The position numbers were made by a program, and so were the translations under genes. The notes below the pieces were generated by a model that had not been told where the DNA came from, made no database searches, and saw only the letters and a program-made list of their open reading frames with translations. From positions 100,461 through 157,387 of the forward strand of contig QEOQ01000469.1 of the NCBI GenBank assembly GCA_010279815.1: 56,927 bases of DNA. Direction: 5' to 3'. Shown here piece after piece: positions 31,775 to 41,343 of the stretch. Each line of letters opens with the position of its first letter. Position 1 is the stretch's first letter. The DNA comes from Brachionus plicatilis (lineage: Eukaryota > Rotifera > Eurotatoria > Ploima > Brachionidae).

Positions 31775-32819
31775 CAGTGTACTCGCGCTACAACGAATGA
31801 GCGGGACTTTATAATGTCATTCGTTGTATGAAAAATCGTTATATCAAATATTCCATGTTAATTGCTTGGTGTCAAAAAAAAATGTATAATTGGGCGGTTG
31901 ATAGATTTTTTTAATTATTTATTGACAAAATAAGATAAGAAAACACAAAGTAATTAACATAAACAATAAAAATAAGAAAAAATTAAATAAACTAATTAGA
32001 TAAACTGAAAAAAATTGTGATTTTCGATAGTTGTGTCTTTTTAAAAAATTATTTAGCCACCCTGAACTTGCCTTGAAATCAGGTTTCTGAAGCATTGTTG
32101 CTATTTTGAGAGCTTGAGCTTGTATTAGAGGACCATCGAGTGTAATTGAATTATGCGCTTTTGTGTCTCTGAACCACATATCCAGGTATTTTTCAAGCTC
32201 TTTGTACTCAGGCTCTCTCAATCTCTTAGCTTTTTTTATGTCACGCATGGACTCAGATGCTTTTTTGATCGCTTCTTGATTCTTAACGATTGTTGAGATA
32301 GTCGAAGCTGCTAATCCATACTTGCGGGATAATTCAGTTGGAGTTGCTTTATTATTATAATCCTCTATTATCTCAAGCTTTAAGCTTATCTCAGGACTCT
32401 TTCTTTTTTACTTTCCATTTTTGAAACAATAAAAATACAACAATAAAAATTTACTATTAAACAAACAAAAGTTTATATAATAATTTTTGATTGGTTGGTT
32501 TCTTTTTATTTTGTCATTATTTTTCAGGAGTTGACACATACAGATTAAAATTTCATTGATAAACAAAAATTATAACGAATGTGCTAAAAAAAGATTGTAT
32601 TCGTTAAAGAAAGTGACAATTAACGTTGTTATGTATAAGTTAAGTATGAAAATGGGCTGTGATTTCCCATTCGCAGAAGCGAATTTTCCATAATTTCATA
32701 TTTGTAATATGATATTTTGTTAGCCATTGATTTGAATGGAGAGGAAATCGGGGCTTATACATCATTCGATGTAGCGCGATATTCGTAATAAAGCGAATCG
32801 TTATAGCGCGAGTGCACTG
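31775..32819. mobile_element. pogo/Tigger-like DNA element, 1.05 kb, in TA site
   Basis: Termini CAGTGTACTCGCGCTACAAC and, inverted, CAGTGCACTCGCGCTATAAC form TIRs of about 24 bp. TA flanks both ends (31773-31774, 32820-32821). Inside is only the DNA-binding part of a transposase, so it is a non-autonomous deletion product. The ends match the known pogo/Tigger style (CAGT...CGCGCTATAACG) from general knowledge. Confidence 0.85.
31919..32430 (-). pseudogene. pogo/CENP-B-type transposase, DNA-binding half only
   Basis: Minus-strand frame from about 32410 to 31919. An N-terminal helix-turn-helix of psq/CENP-B type (LKLEIIEDYNNKATPTELSR, KYGLAASTISTIVKN) is followed by the second Tc5/CENP-B helical domain (EKYLDMWFRDTK, IQAQALKIATML, SSGWLNNFLKRH). 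After RHNYRKSQFF the frame becomes a hydrophobic AT-rich run and stops; the DDE catalytic domain is absent. The only nearby upstream ATG (near 32418) is one base out of register, so the start is also broken. Confidence 0.8.
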
Positions 32820-32919
32820 TAATAATTAAAAATTCCCTAATCCAAAATTTTGATAAAAAATAAATTCTACTTTTAAAACCTTTAAATTTTTTTTAAACAT
32901 CCAAGTAAAATTTTTTTTT

Positions 32920-33112
32920 CACCGTTTTGTGGCCGGCCATTTCACAGTCGTTCTGTCTTGTGGCCGGCTTTTTTAAAAACGGTCCACAGATCAGAGTTGG
33001 TCAAAAGTCAAACTTTAAAGTCAGAATCGTCAAAAGTCAGACTTTGACTTTGACTTGAGTTTAAAATAATTTCAAACTCAAAGCCTGACTTTGAGTTCGG
33101 GCGGTCATTAGG
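32920..33112. repeat. GGCCGGCC segment joined to a family C end
   Basis: CCGTTTTGTGGCCGGCC (about 32924-32940) mirrors 24300-24340 on the left of the LTR insertion. At 32993 the family C terminus CAGAGTTGGTCAAAAGTCAA begins and runs, with internal AAGTCAGAC copies, to about 33105. Confidence 0.5.
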
Positions 33113-33660
33113 CCGGCCAGCTTGGCGGCCAAAAATATACGGGCGGCCAAAAATCCGGCAAAAAATTAAAAAATAATTGAATTTAAAATATATTTATTAT
33201 TTAAAAAAAGGAGCTTTTTAATTAAAAAAAAATTTTGCTCTAAAAATATAAAAAAAAAAATTATTTAAAAAATAAAAAAAAACAAAACAAAAAAAATATT
33301 TTTTAAAGAATAAAAAATTAAATTTCAAAAAAAAAAATGGTATTTATAGTCGTTGATAATTTTTGGCCGTTAGTACTTTTTGGTCGTTGGAAGTTGTTGG
33401 TGATTGGACGTTGGCCAACAACCAATCACCAACAACTTCCAACTACCAAAAAGTACCAACGGCCAAAAATTACCAACAACTATAAGTACTAACTACCTAC
33501 AAATGGTTTCTATTTTTTTTTTTTTTTAAATAAATATCTACTTTAAATTTTTTTTAACTGTTTTTTTGCCGCCTGTATATTTTTGGCCGTTTAATTTGGC
33601 GGTCTAATTATTTGGCCGCCAAGCTGGCCGGCCACAAAAAACCGTCCGTGTAATGGACCG
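33113..33660. mobile_element. Foldback element with a nested hairpin
   Basis: Outer arms: GGCCGGCCAGCTTGGCGGCC at 33113 and its inverted partner ending at about 33645, each followed inward by GGCCAAAAATATAC-like sequence. Centre: a nested, almost perfect hairpin at 33345-33490 (GTACTTTTTGGTCGTTGGAA, then GTTGTTGGTGATTGG on one arm, complements on the other, loop near 33405-33420). Long A/T runs separate the two levels. Non-coding. Confidence 0.7.
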
Positions 33661-33735
33661 GTTTTAATTGGCCGCATCCAACACTAAAAATGATTTTAAA
33701 GTCAAAGTTCAGACTTGACTTCAAAAAAATAAAGC
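33640..33735 (+). repeat. Copy of the window-start repeat
   Basis: CCGTCCGTGTAATGGACCGG, then GGCCGCATCCAACACTAAAA and AGTTCAGACTTGACTTCAAA correspond to positions 20-115 at the left edge of the window. Confidence 0.7.
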
Positions 33736-34064
33736 ATTGTGAAGTTTCGTTCAAAAATTTCAGTTTAAAATCAAAAATTTGTATTTATTTTGAATGGAAT
33801 GAAGTGATATAATAAAAATTTAGCACATGATGTAACAAAAAATGTTATAGGACTTGCTCAAAAAAAAACAAAAAAAAAATTCAAATTAACTTATTATTGA
33901 TATTTTAAAAAAATTGAATGAATGTTAAGTTGGTATTGAAATGAAAATTAAGATAAAGATTTCTCTTTTAGCTTTTATAAATCTTTATATTCCATTAATT
34001 AAGCTAATGCGGATGTTGTACTTTTTATTAAATAGTGGATCAATAACAATTTTTATTTATTTCT

Positions 34065-34150
34065 TAAGTTGGATTAGTTGGAAAATAGTGATTAATCTCG
34101 AGAAACAAGGTTCGAATCTCGGTCGTTTGAGGGAAGGGGAGTTCAAATTT
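34065..34150 (+). other. tRNA-like Pol III boxes, possible SINE
   Basis: TTGGATTAGTTGG (34069-34081) resembles an A box and GGTTCGAATCTC (34109-34120) a B box, about 40 bases apart as in tRNA-derived SINEs. The arms around the B box do not pair well, so this is not a functional tRNA. A 249-base open frame over it (33941-34189) is probably incidental. Confidence 0.4.
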
Positions 34151-34189
34151 TTTTTTAAATCGAACAACATTTCAAATTATGCAATATAA

Positions 34190-34825
34190 TAAAATATGGT
34201 AATATGGTATAATAAAATTTTTTTTATTTTTAAATAAATTTATTTTTAAAAAACATTTTCAAAAAACGGAAAAAATATAAAGAGAAAAAATTTTTCAAAA
34301 CAAATTTTCATAAAAAAAGAATAGATCTTCGAATATGTTACATTACACCAAATAATCTCATATTTTTTCTAGATTTAGTTCCAAAATTCAGTTTTATATT
34401 TAAAATTCGAGAAAAGATTAGAATTGAACGAAACGAAACTTGAACAGACAGATGTTTTGAAAGGGTTATAAAATTTCTCACAAATCAACGATAAGTAAGA
34501 ATAAGAAGAAAAAAAATAGGGTAATAGTAAAAAAGTTCAAAAACAAACTCAAAAACCTAAAATTCAGCAATGAAACTAATTTCCAACCAAACTATCATTA
34601 TGTTTTTTTTTAAATGGTAACCACTAAATGAGGTTTGAGAACTAACTGCCCTAATGGCCATGCAGATCATTATTTGATCTTTCTCTTGTTCCTTTTTTTA
34701 GTTCCAAGTAAAGAAAAACATTATGTGTTATATATTTCGGATTTTTTTTTTTTTAAACCACGGCATCTCTTAAAATTCGGACATTTTCGAGGAAATTCGC
34801 CAACAAACATAAATTCAGAAGGCTT
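34190..34825. other. AT-rich DNA without a gene
   Basis: No supported exon. A short plus-strand frame ending near 34829 is weak and antisense to the coiled-coil terminal exon. Confidence 0.4.
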
Positions 34826-35017
34826 CTAACCCTCATTATCCATATTCTCATTTTTTTCTTCAAGGACATTATTTACGAATTCTTCCGACTGATCTAGTTT
34901 TAATTTCAATTTTTGGTTCTCACTTTTGAGTTCTTTAAGCTCAATATTTGATCTTTTTAGTACGAAACTCAAATTTTCTCTTAAAAAAAGATAAAAGAAA
35001 ATTAATTTTTTGATAAA

Positions 35018-35058
35018 ACTCAAGTCTTTGGTACCTTTTACGGTACCAAAGACTTGAG
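35018..35058. repeat. Perfect short hairpin with neighbouring copies
   Basis: CTCAAGTCTTTGGTACC and its exact complement are separated by 6 bases. Further GACTTGAGTCTTTGG copies lie at 35060-35110, making a small inverted/tandem cluster beside the exon ending near 35110. Confidence 0.6.
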
Positions 35059-35769
35059 ACCAAAGACCAAAGACTCAAGTCGTTCGGTACCAAAGACTCA
35101 AGTCTTTTATTTACGTTACTATCTTCTTCCTTTTGTTTATCTAAGGATTCGATGTTTTTATGCAGTTGTGATTCGGATATTTCAGAAGGTTGCTAGAAAG
35201 ATAATTATAATTATATTTAATTAATAATAAACTTTAGATCGAATACTTAATATTTTCCAAATGAAGAATGCGTTTTTTAAGACCATTAAAAAGCTGATCA
35301 TCGAACGAATCAAGTTTTTCTACTAAAGATTTGATTTTTTCTTTATATCTCTTTTTTCGCTCTGATGAATCTTCGACTCTAGATTTGAGGTTTAAAAATG
35401 CAGATTTTATTTAATTCTTGAAAGGAGAAATAAGAAACAATTGATAAGCTTACATTTCTAACTTTAATTCACTATTTCGTTAATCAATCAAGCTCTTCAT
35501 TTAGCTTCTCAAGAGTTTTAAAATTTTCGTTTGCAATCACTTTACTTACTTTTAAATCTTTGAGCGAAACAAGTTTTTCTTTTAGAGTCATGATTTCATC
35601 TTCATATCTCTTTTTTCGCTCCGATGAATCTTCAACTTTAGATTTGAGCTTTGATTCAGTGGCTCTAAGTTCGGCACTAAAAAATCAAGATCTTATTTAA
35701 TATTTAAATCAATGTTTGCCTCTTTAAATAAGGCCCTGTGTACTTTTTACATAAAAAGACTTTGCTAAA

Positions 35770-35905
35770 GCTCCTAAAAGATGTGTGTTTTTAAAATTAC
35801 AATATAATTGATCATTCAATGCTAAGCCATAAGATAAATGCCCAGTGTGCTTTTGATAAATTGGAAAACATTGAATTAACCTTACCATTGTAATTTTCGT
35901 AACAG
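35770..35905. mobile_element. Foldback MITE, family E, copy 1
   Basis: Core ATTCAATGCTAAGCCATAAG, then ATAAATGCCC and AAACATTGAAT, flanked by AAAATTACAATATAATT and inverted CATTGTAATTTT arms. The core is shared with 47145-47295. A minus-strand frame over it is incidental. Confidence 0.6.
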
Positions 35906-35926
35906 GAGTCATACGCTTCAGAGATA

Positions 35927-38900
35927 AAGTTCGCGCAATGCAAAACTTCTACACTATCTTAATCGACTGAAATGGAGCTCATTTTTAGATTCTCCATACA
36001 TGAAAACCTAGGGTTAGCCGATTTTTTAGGGGGGGTCAAAAATTTTTTTTGGGCTAGGGGGGTCTGAAGTTTAGCCGACTTAGTAAAAGTTGGTCTTCTT
36101 CGAGAATCAATAAGTAATGAAAGTCAATATAAAATATGTTGTTTCTACACACCGTTTGATAGATAAATGATTTTTCTACAATTTGATGTGATTTTTAAAT
36201 ATTTTTTTTTTTTTTTAATAAAAATTTAGGTTAAAAAAAAGAAAATTTTTAGGCAATTTTTTAGTTTTTTTGGATCTACTTTTTTGTTTACCCCTAAATA
36301 CCCACTTTTTTATACATATTCTGAAACTAGAGAAAATTCTGAACAACTTGTCGGTCCTAGTTTTTTTATTTTTTTATTTTAAAGATTTTTAAAATCGTTC
36401 AAAAAGAGTCAATTTTCAAATAAAAATTAAATTAATTTTCTTTTGCACCATAATTACAATTTTGTTAAATTTAAATTTTTTTTAAGTATTAATTTGAATC
36501 ATATTCTTTATTTATTTAACAAAATTTAGAATTTTATTATCAATTTTTTCGAATGCCTCTTTAATCAGCAATAAATAGGTGCCGTTTAACAAACCTAGGA
36601 GTTTACTCAAAAAAAAAACCCGATGCCACTAATTCTGAACAAGTTGAATCTCAACGAGATGAACTTGAACAAATTAATTTTGAAAATCTGATCGTTGAGT
36701 CTGATCATTTTGAGCAAACAATGAATGAATCTCAGGTAACTGATGATTCAAACAATGAAGAAATAGCATATGTTGACCTAAAAATTATTTCTGAGATAAT
36801 TCGTTTCATATTGACTGGACATTGTTCGAAGCGTTCCCTTAGTATACTTATTCTTGCCATTTTGAAGTATTTTTGAATAACTTAATCTTTTTAATGATTT
36901 ACTTTTATTTTCTAAAATAAGGCAATTTAACGTTTCCTTTCGGGATGCTGACCTTTTCCTTGCCAGCATTAAATGCTTAACGGCGAAACAATCGAACGAA
37001 CAGTTGATTAATTTTAAGTCTCAAAGTTTAAAAGAGTTTATTGAGGACGGCCGAGGAGGTATTTTATATTAGTTAAGTCATATGAAATTTTCTTATTCTT
37101 AAAATTTGTTTTCTGTAGGAAAACATATATCTTCTTTATATGATTTTTATCCTGAGTTGGAAACCGAGGCTAAAATTTTCGTTGATAACGAAATATTAAA
37201 AAAAGAATGCACTTTTAGTATCTTAAAGTTAGCGAATCATATGAACGAAAAATATAATAAACTTAGTGGTCATAAGCTAGATGAGAATACTTTAGTTCGT
37301 TCGGAAAGCATGTTAAGAATCGATTTAAAACGATGGGGTTACAAATATAAACGTAATTCAAAAAAGCCGTACTTTGAAGGCCATGAGAGGGAAGATGTTG
37401 TAAAAAAGTCGAACGGAGTTCATTAAGCATTTTATCAATAGAAAGGATAACTATTATACGTTAGATGAAAAGGATTGTAATTGGGTTTATCCTACGGAAA
37501 AACCTTGTGTGTTGATTTATCATGACGAATCGACATTTAGAAGTGGTGAACAGTTCCATTCTCGATGGACAAAACCTGGACTTGAACCGTTTATTAGTAA
37601 AGGGTATTTTAAAATTTAGCTCATCTATGTTAATGACTATTTTATAATTAATTTTAAAAAGAAATGGTAGGAGCTTAATGATTTCTGATTTCCTAGTTGC
37701 TCACCCAAGCTCACCCTTTTTTAGGCTAAACGATGAAGAGTGGTCTCGCGCAATCGAAAAATATCCATCTCTAAATGAAACATGTGTCATTAATTATGAA
37801 AAAAATTCATGTACTGGATCTATAATTCCAGGGAAAGATGGGTATTTTGACAATGATACGATTTTAGCTCAATTCGAACGCTTATTTCAGATGCTTGAAT
37901 TTAAAACAGAGTTCAGTCATCCGATTAAGCATGATATAGAAATATTAGTTGATAATGCTACCACACACACGGCTGCTGAAGTAAAAATAGACGATTTTAG
38001 GTAAATAAAACTCTAAGTAATTTATGAAAAAGCTAATGTACTAAAAATAAACTTTTAGGTTAAACCCTGGAAAAAGCTGCCCATACCTAAAATTAAGTTG
38101 GTTAGATGATGATAATAATGAACAAATGCTTGATCTTTTTTTTGATGATGGTCCAATGAAGGGTAAAAGTAAAGGGTTGAAACAAGTCACAATTGAATTA
38201 GGGTACGATCTACCAAGCAAAATAAAGCTAGAAGAATTGAAGAAAATGTTGATAGATCATCCGGCTTTCCAGGAATACAAAAAGCTTGAGATTTTGGCTA
38301 GCAAATACAATATTAAGATAATTTTTGTACCCAAATACCATTGTGAGTTAAACCCAATTGAAGGTTTATGGTGTTTTATGAAACAATATGTACGCTGTCG
38401 CACTGACCAGAGGTTTGAAAAGATGAAAATGTTGATTGAAGCTTCACGAAATGATTTTATTGAGAAAGGTATAAATAAAAAATTGGTACGAAGGTTTTGG
38501 AGATCAGTTGAAGCATATGGAAAAGGATTTAGTCTAGGGGATGTTTTAAAAACATATTTCTCAGGGAGATCAAAAGAAAAAGCGCAGGAACATTTAAAAA
38601 TTTCTAATTCACTTTTATCATAAAATAATTTTATTCACACACATACTTTGAATATGACTTAAATTTAAAATAAAATCAATTATTTTTATTTAAAAATTGA
38701 CTCTTTTTGAACGATTTTAAAAATCTTTAAAATAAAAAAATAAAAAAACTAGGACCGACAAGTTGTTCAGAATTTTCTCTAGTTTCAGAATATGTATAAA
38801 AAAGTGGGTATTTAGGGGTAAACAAAAAAGTAGATCCAAAAAAACTAAAAAATTGCCTAAAAATTTTCTTTTTTTTAACCTAAATTTTTATTAAAAAAAA

Positions 38901-39182
38901 AAAAAAATATTTAAAAATCACATCAAATTGTAGAAAAATCATTTATCTATCAAACGGTGTGTAGAAACAACATATTTTATATTGACTTTCATTACTTATT
39001 GATTCTCGAAGAAGACCAACTTTTACTAAGTCGGCTAAACTTCAGACCCCCCTAGCCCAAAAAAAATTTTTGACCCCCCCTAAAAAATCGGCTAACCCTA
39101 GGTTTTCATGTATGGAGAATCTAAAAATGAGCTCCATTTCAGTCGATTAAGATAGTGTAGAAGTTTTGCATTGCGCGAACTT
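35927..39182. mobile_element. DDE transposon with TIRs of about 505 bp, in TA site
   Basis: Starts AAGTTCGCGCAATGCAAAAC and ends with the exact inverse. The inverted arms (35927-about 36430; about 38675-39182) match over almost their whole length. TA lies on each side (35925-35926, 39183-39184). Between the arms is one split transposase gene on the plus strand. TA target and DDE signature place it within or near the IS630-Tc1-mariner group, though such long arms are unusual there. A diverged partial arm lies at 9425-9535. Confidence 0.9.
36577..38623 (+). pseudogene. DDE transposase of the TA element, four or more exons, frameshifted
   Basis: A coding-like acidic N-terminal segment (about 36577-36870: NRCRLTNLGVYSKKK, SEQVESQRDELEQINFENL) lacks a clear in-frame Met. 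Segments 36925-37060 and 37118-37400 (GKHISSLYDFYPELETEAK) are joined by a 58-base intron ending TTCTGTAG. Near 37400 one base breaks the frame; coding continues with LIYHDESTFRSGEQFHSRW (first catalytic D). After a short intron: GRSLMISDFLVAHPSSPFF and EILVDNATTHTAA (second D). A 55-base intron (38001-38058) leads to the last exon: FVPKYHCELNPIEGLWCFMK, whose E is the third catalytic residue. The terminal exon ends at TAA 38621-38623. HDES, DNATTH and HCELNPIE are hallmarks I know from a eukaryotic DDE family also common in fungi. One frameshift apart, this copy looks well preserved. Confidence 0.75.
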
Positions 39183-40840
39183 TACAATAATATTTTTAAA
39201 TCAGACTTGAATTTTAAATATAAAAAATCTTACTTGTCATTTTCTAAGTCTTCTACTATCTTTTTAGCTGATCGTTAATCAATCAAGATTTTTTATATTT
39301 TTTTCAGCAATTGTATTTCAAACTTTAATTCATTACTACCATTTAATTTTTCATTTTGAATTAGCCCTTAATTTTTAAAAAAAAAATTTGTATGATTATT
39401 AAATATCATTTTTATACCACACTTCAGCCTCCAGATGAGCTTTCAATGCTTCACACTTGCTAAGTTTATCGACAAAATTTTCTCTTTTAAAAAATTTATA
39501 TTACATTTTTTAAACATTATCTGCAATGTTTTTTTTTTAAATACTTTTCTTTATTTAATTTGAAAGCTGGTCTAATATTTCTGAATTTTCAGAATCAGTT
39601 TCAGAATATTTTTTGATCATTTCATATTTCCTTTTATTAATAGTAATATTATTATTTTCTTTTTATTTTAGTCAAGATTACTCATTCAATATTTTGCTCT
39701 TCTGAATTAATTCCTGTTCAATTATTTCTTTTTCCTCTTTTTCTTTTTTATATCTCGTTTCGCTTGATTCAATTTTTAATTTTTAACTTTCTTCTAACTT
39801 TCGATGTTCTTGAATTAGTCTTTGATTTTCTTCTTTTAAATTTTCTTTTTTTTCACATTGCTTTAAAAAAATTTTAGGATTAAAAAAAAATTTAACATAA
39901 ATCAAAAAATTTAAACATTATTATAATACGGACAATTTTTGATCACAAAGTGTGAGGACAATCCTCTTCTAATATTTCCTTTGCCATTACATTCATTAAT
40001 AAGACGACATGACCTGGCTGTTTTTTCTTTAAGCAATTCCTTTCTTGAATCAACTTCTCAACATCCTCTTTTAAAGACTGTATTACATTATAAAGACTGT
40101 ATCTACTTCCATATCATCATTGTAATGATTCATGTGTGAAGCATTTTGTTTTTCAGCAAAACTTCCGTCTAAAAGTAGAGTTGACGATTGAAAAATTTCG
40201 TCAAGCTAAATAAATTTAAAATATTTTTTATCAAATCCTGAAAAAACTCACATTTTTTTGATCAAAGAATTGTCTGCATTCTTTTGGACTCTCCTTTACT
40301 TTGATGCATTTTTTTTGACCATCATCAATTTTCACAAGCTAAGATTCGACCAAATCTCTTTTTAGTGAGGCTGAAATTACGCAAGCTTTGACAATGATAT
40401 TATCCTTTGATTCATTATTCAATTCATCTTTGGATTTATTCTCATTGTCTGATCCATTCTCATTCTCAACGAATGAATCACATTTTGAGTTAGTTCTTTT
40501 TTTTTTGATTTTCGGACATTTTAGAATTTAAAATATTGGATAGGTTTTTTTTTCAAAATAACAATTTAAAATTTTATTTAATTCTTAAATTAAATTTAGA
40601 AATTTTAAATTTTTATTTAGGAAAATTAAAGATATATTTTTATATATTTAGTTTCTAACCAAGCAAAAGCCTTTGTAGATAAAGAGGTATATGTATTTCT
40701 AACCCTTTTAAAAAAAGTAAATTTTCTTTTTGAAATCATAGTCATTTTATAGATAAAATTGTCAATTCAATTTAAAAGATTTATTTGTAATAGATTGATT
40801 AAAAAAAAAATGTTTGACAAATCATTTATTTTAAAAACAA
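39183..40840. other. Remaining exons and introns of the coiled-coil pseudogene, then AT-rich spacer
   Basis: Up to 40519 this is the 5' half of the decayed coiled-coil gene listed above. From 40520 to 40840 only A/T-rich DNA is seen. Confidence 0.45.
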
Positions 40841-41169
40841 ATTGGACATGACTGATCAAATTCATAATTTTAAATACATGATTTGTGAAATTTATGAAAG
40901 CAATCACCTTTCACAATATCTTTTAATGTTTTAATTTCCGAACCACATTTCAAACAGAAATTTTCACTAGAATTTTTTCTAAAGATTTGATTCATTCCTG
41001 AACGCAATTTTTGAAGTGAACCATTTAATCTATTGAAAAAAAGAGGCTTTCCCTCTACTATACTTTTTGGAAAGAAGCTCACAAATACCCCATAATTAGG
41101 TTTAAAGTGAATGATCACATTTTGCATGTTTCCAATTTCTATTATACAGTGATTTATCGGTAGAAGCAA
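40825..41169 (-). pseudogene. Duplicated Ulp1 C-terminus plus RING, degenerate
   Basis: Minus strand. The product reads NYGVFVSFFPKSIVEGKPLF, then LQKLRSGMNQIF, then a RING-like set FCLKCGSEI ... GDCFHKFHKSC, an in-frame TAA, and in the same frame EFDQSCPICF. This parallels the intact module upstream (NCGVFVC ... YRLRMNYEF ... CSICSF ... CSHKYHFRC ... CPQCF). The expected catalytic Cys of the protease is Tyr here, and the stop separates the final CPIC pair. It is a decayed tandem copy of the last module of the next gene. Confidence 0.6.
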
Positions 41170-41343
41170 ATTTACTTATAAAAAATGAAAACTGGAAGAA
41201 AGTCGAAAGCAGTATTTTATCAAAAATTTATCTGCTTATATTTTTATATACAAAGGGTGTTGATCAAGACACCAAAGAATTTTTTGAAAGGAATTTAGTT
41301 TCAAGTTTTTAAAATATTTATTTATAAAACAAATATATCAATG

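Larger units (their letters stand above)
34826..40519 (-). pseudogene. Decayed multi-exon coiled-coil protein gene, split by a transposon
   Basis: Reading right to left: ATG at 40519-40517 opens MSENQKKKRTNSKCDSFVEN, an acidic region with one in-frame TAG, an intron, then exons around 40210-39950 (LDEIFQSSTLLLDGSFAEK; a short duplication breaks the frame near 40100), 39840-39690 and 39490-39230 (RSAKKIVEDLENDK before a GTAAGA donor). The 3.26-kb DDE element intervenes (35927-39182). Exons resume at about 35690-35570 (SKVEDSSERKKRYEDEIMTL, donor GTAAGT), 35400-35240 (SRVEDSSERKKRYKEKIKSL), 35200-35110 and a terminal exon 34980-34826 (IELKELKSENQKLKLKL). All are Glu/Lys/Leu heptad-like. No family recognised. 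The stop, frame loss and insertion make function unlikely. Confidence 0.55.

Noticed and set aside
34109..34120. A functional tRNA gene
   Set aside because: The B-box-like GGTTCGAATCTC is present but the T stem mispairs and no acceptor stem or anticodon arm can be drawn.
33941..34189. 82-codon hydrophobic frame
   Set aside because: AT-rich run giving Ile/Leu/Phe by chance; overlaps the Pol III-like boxes and has no splice or family support.
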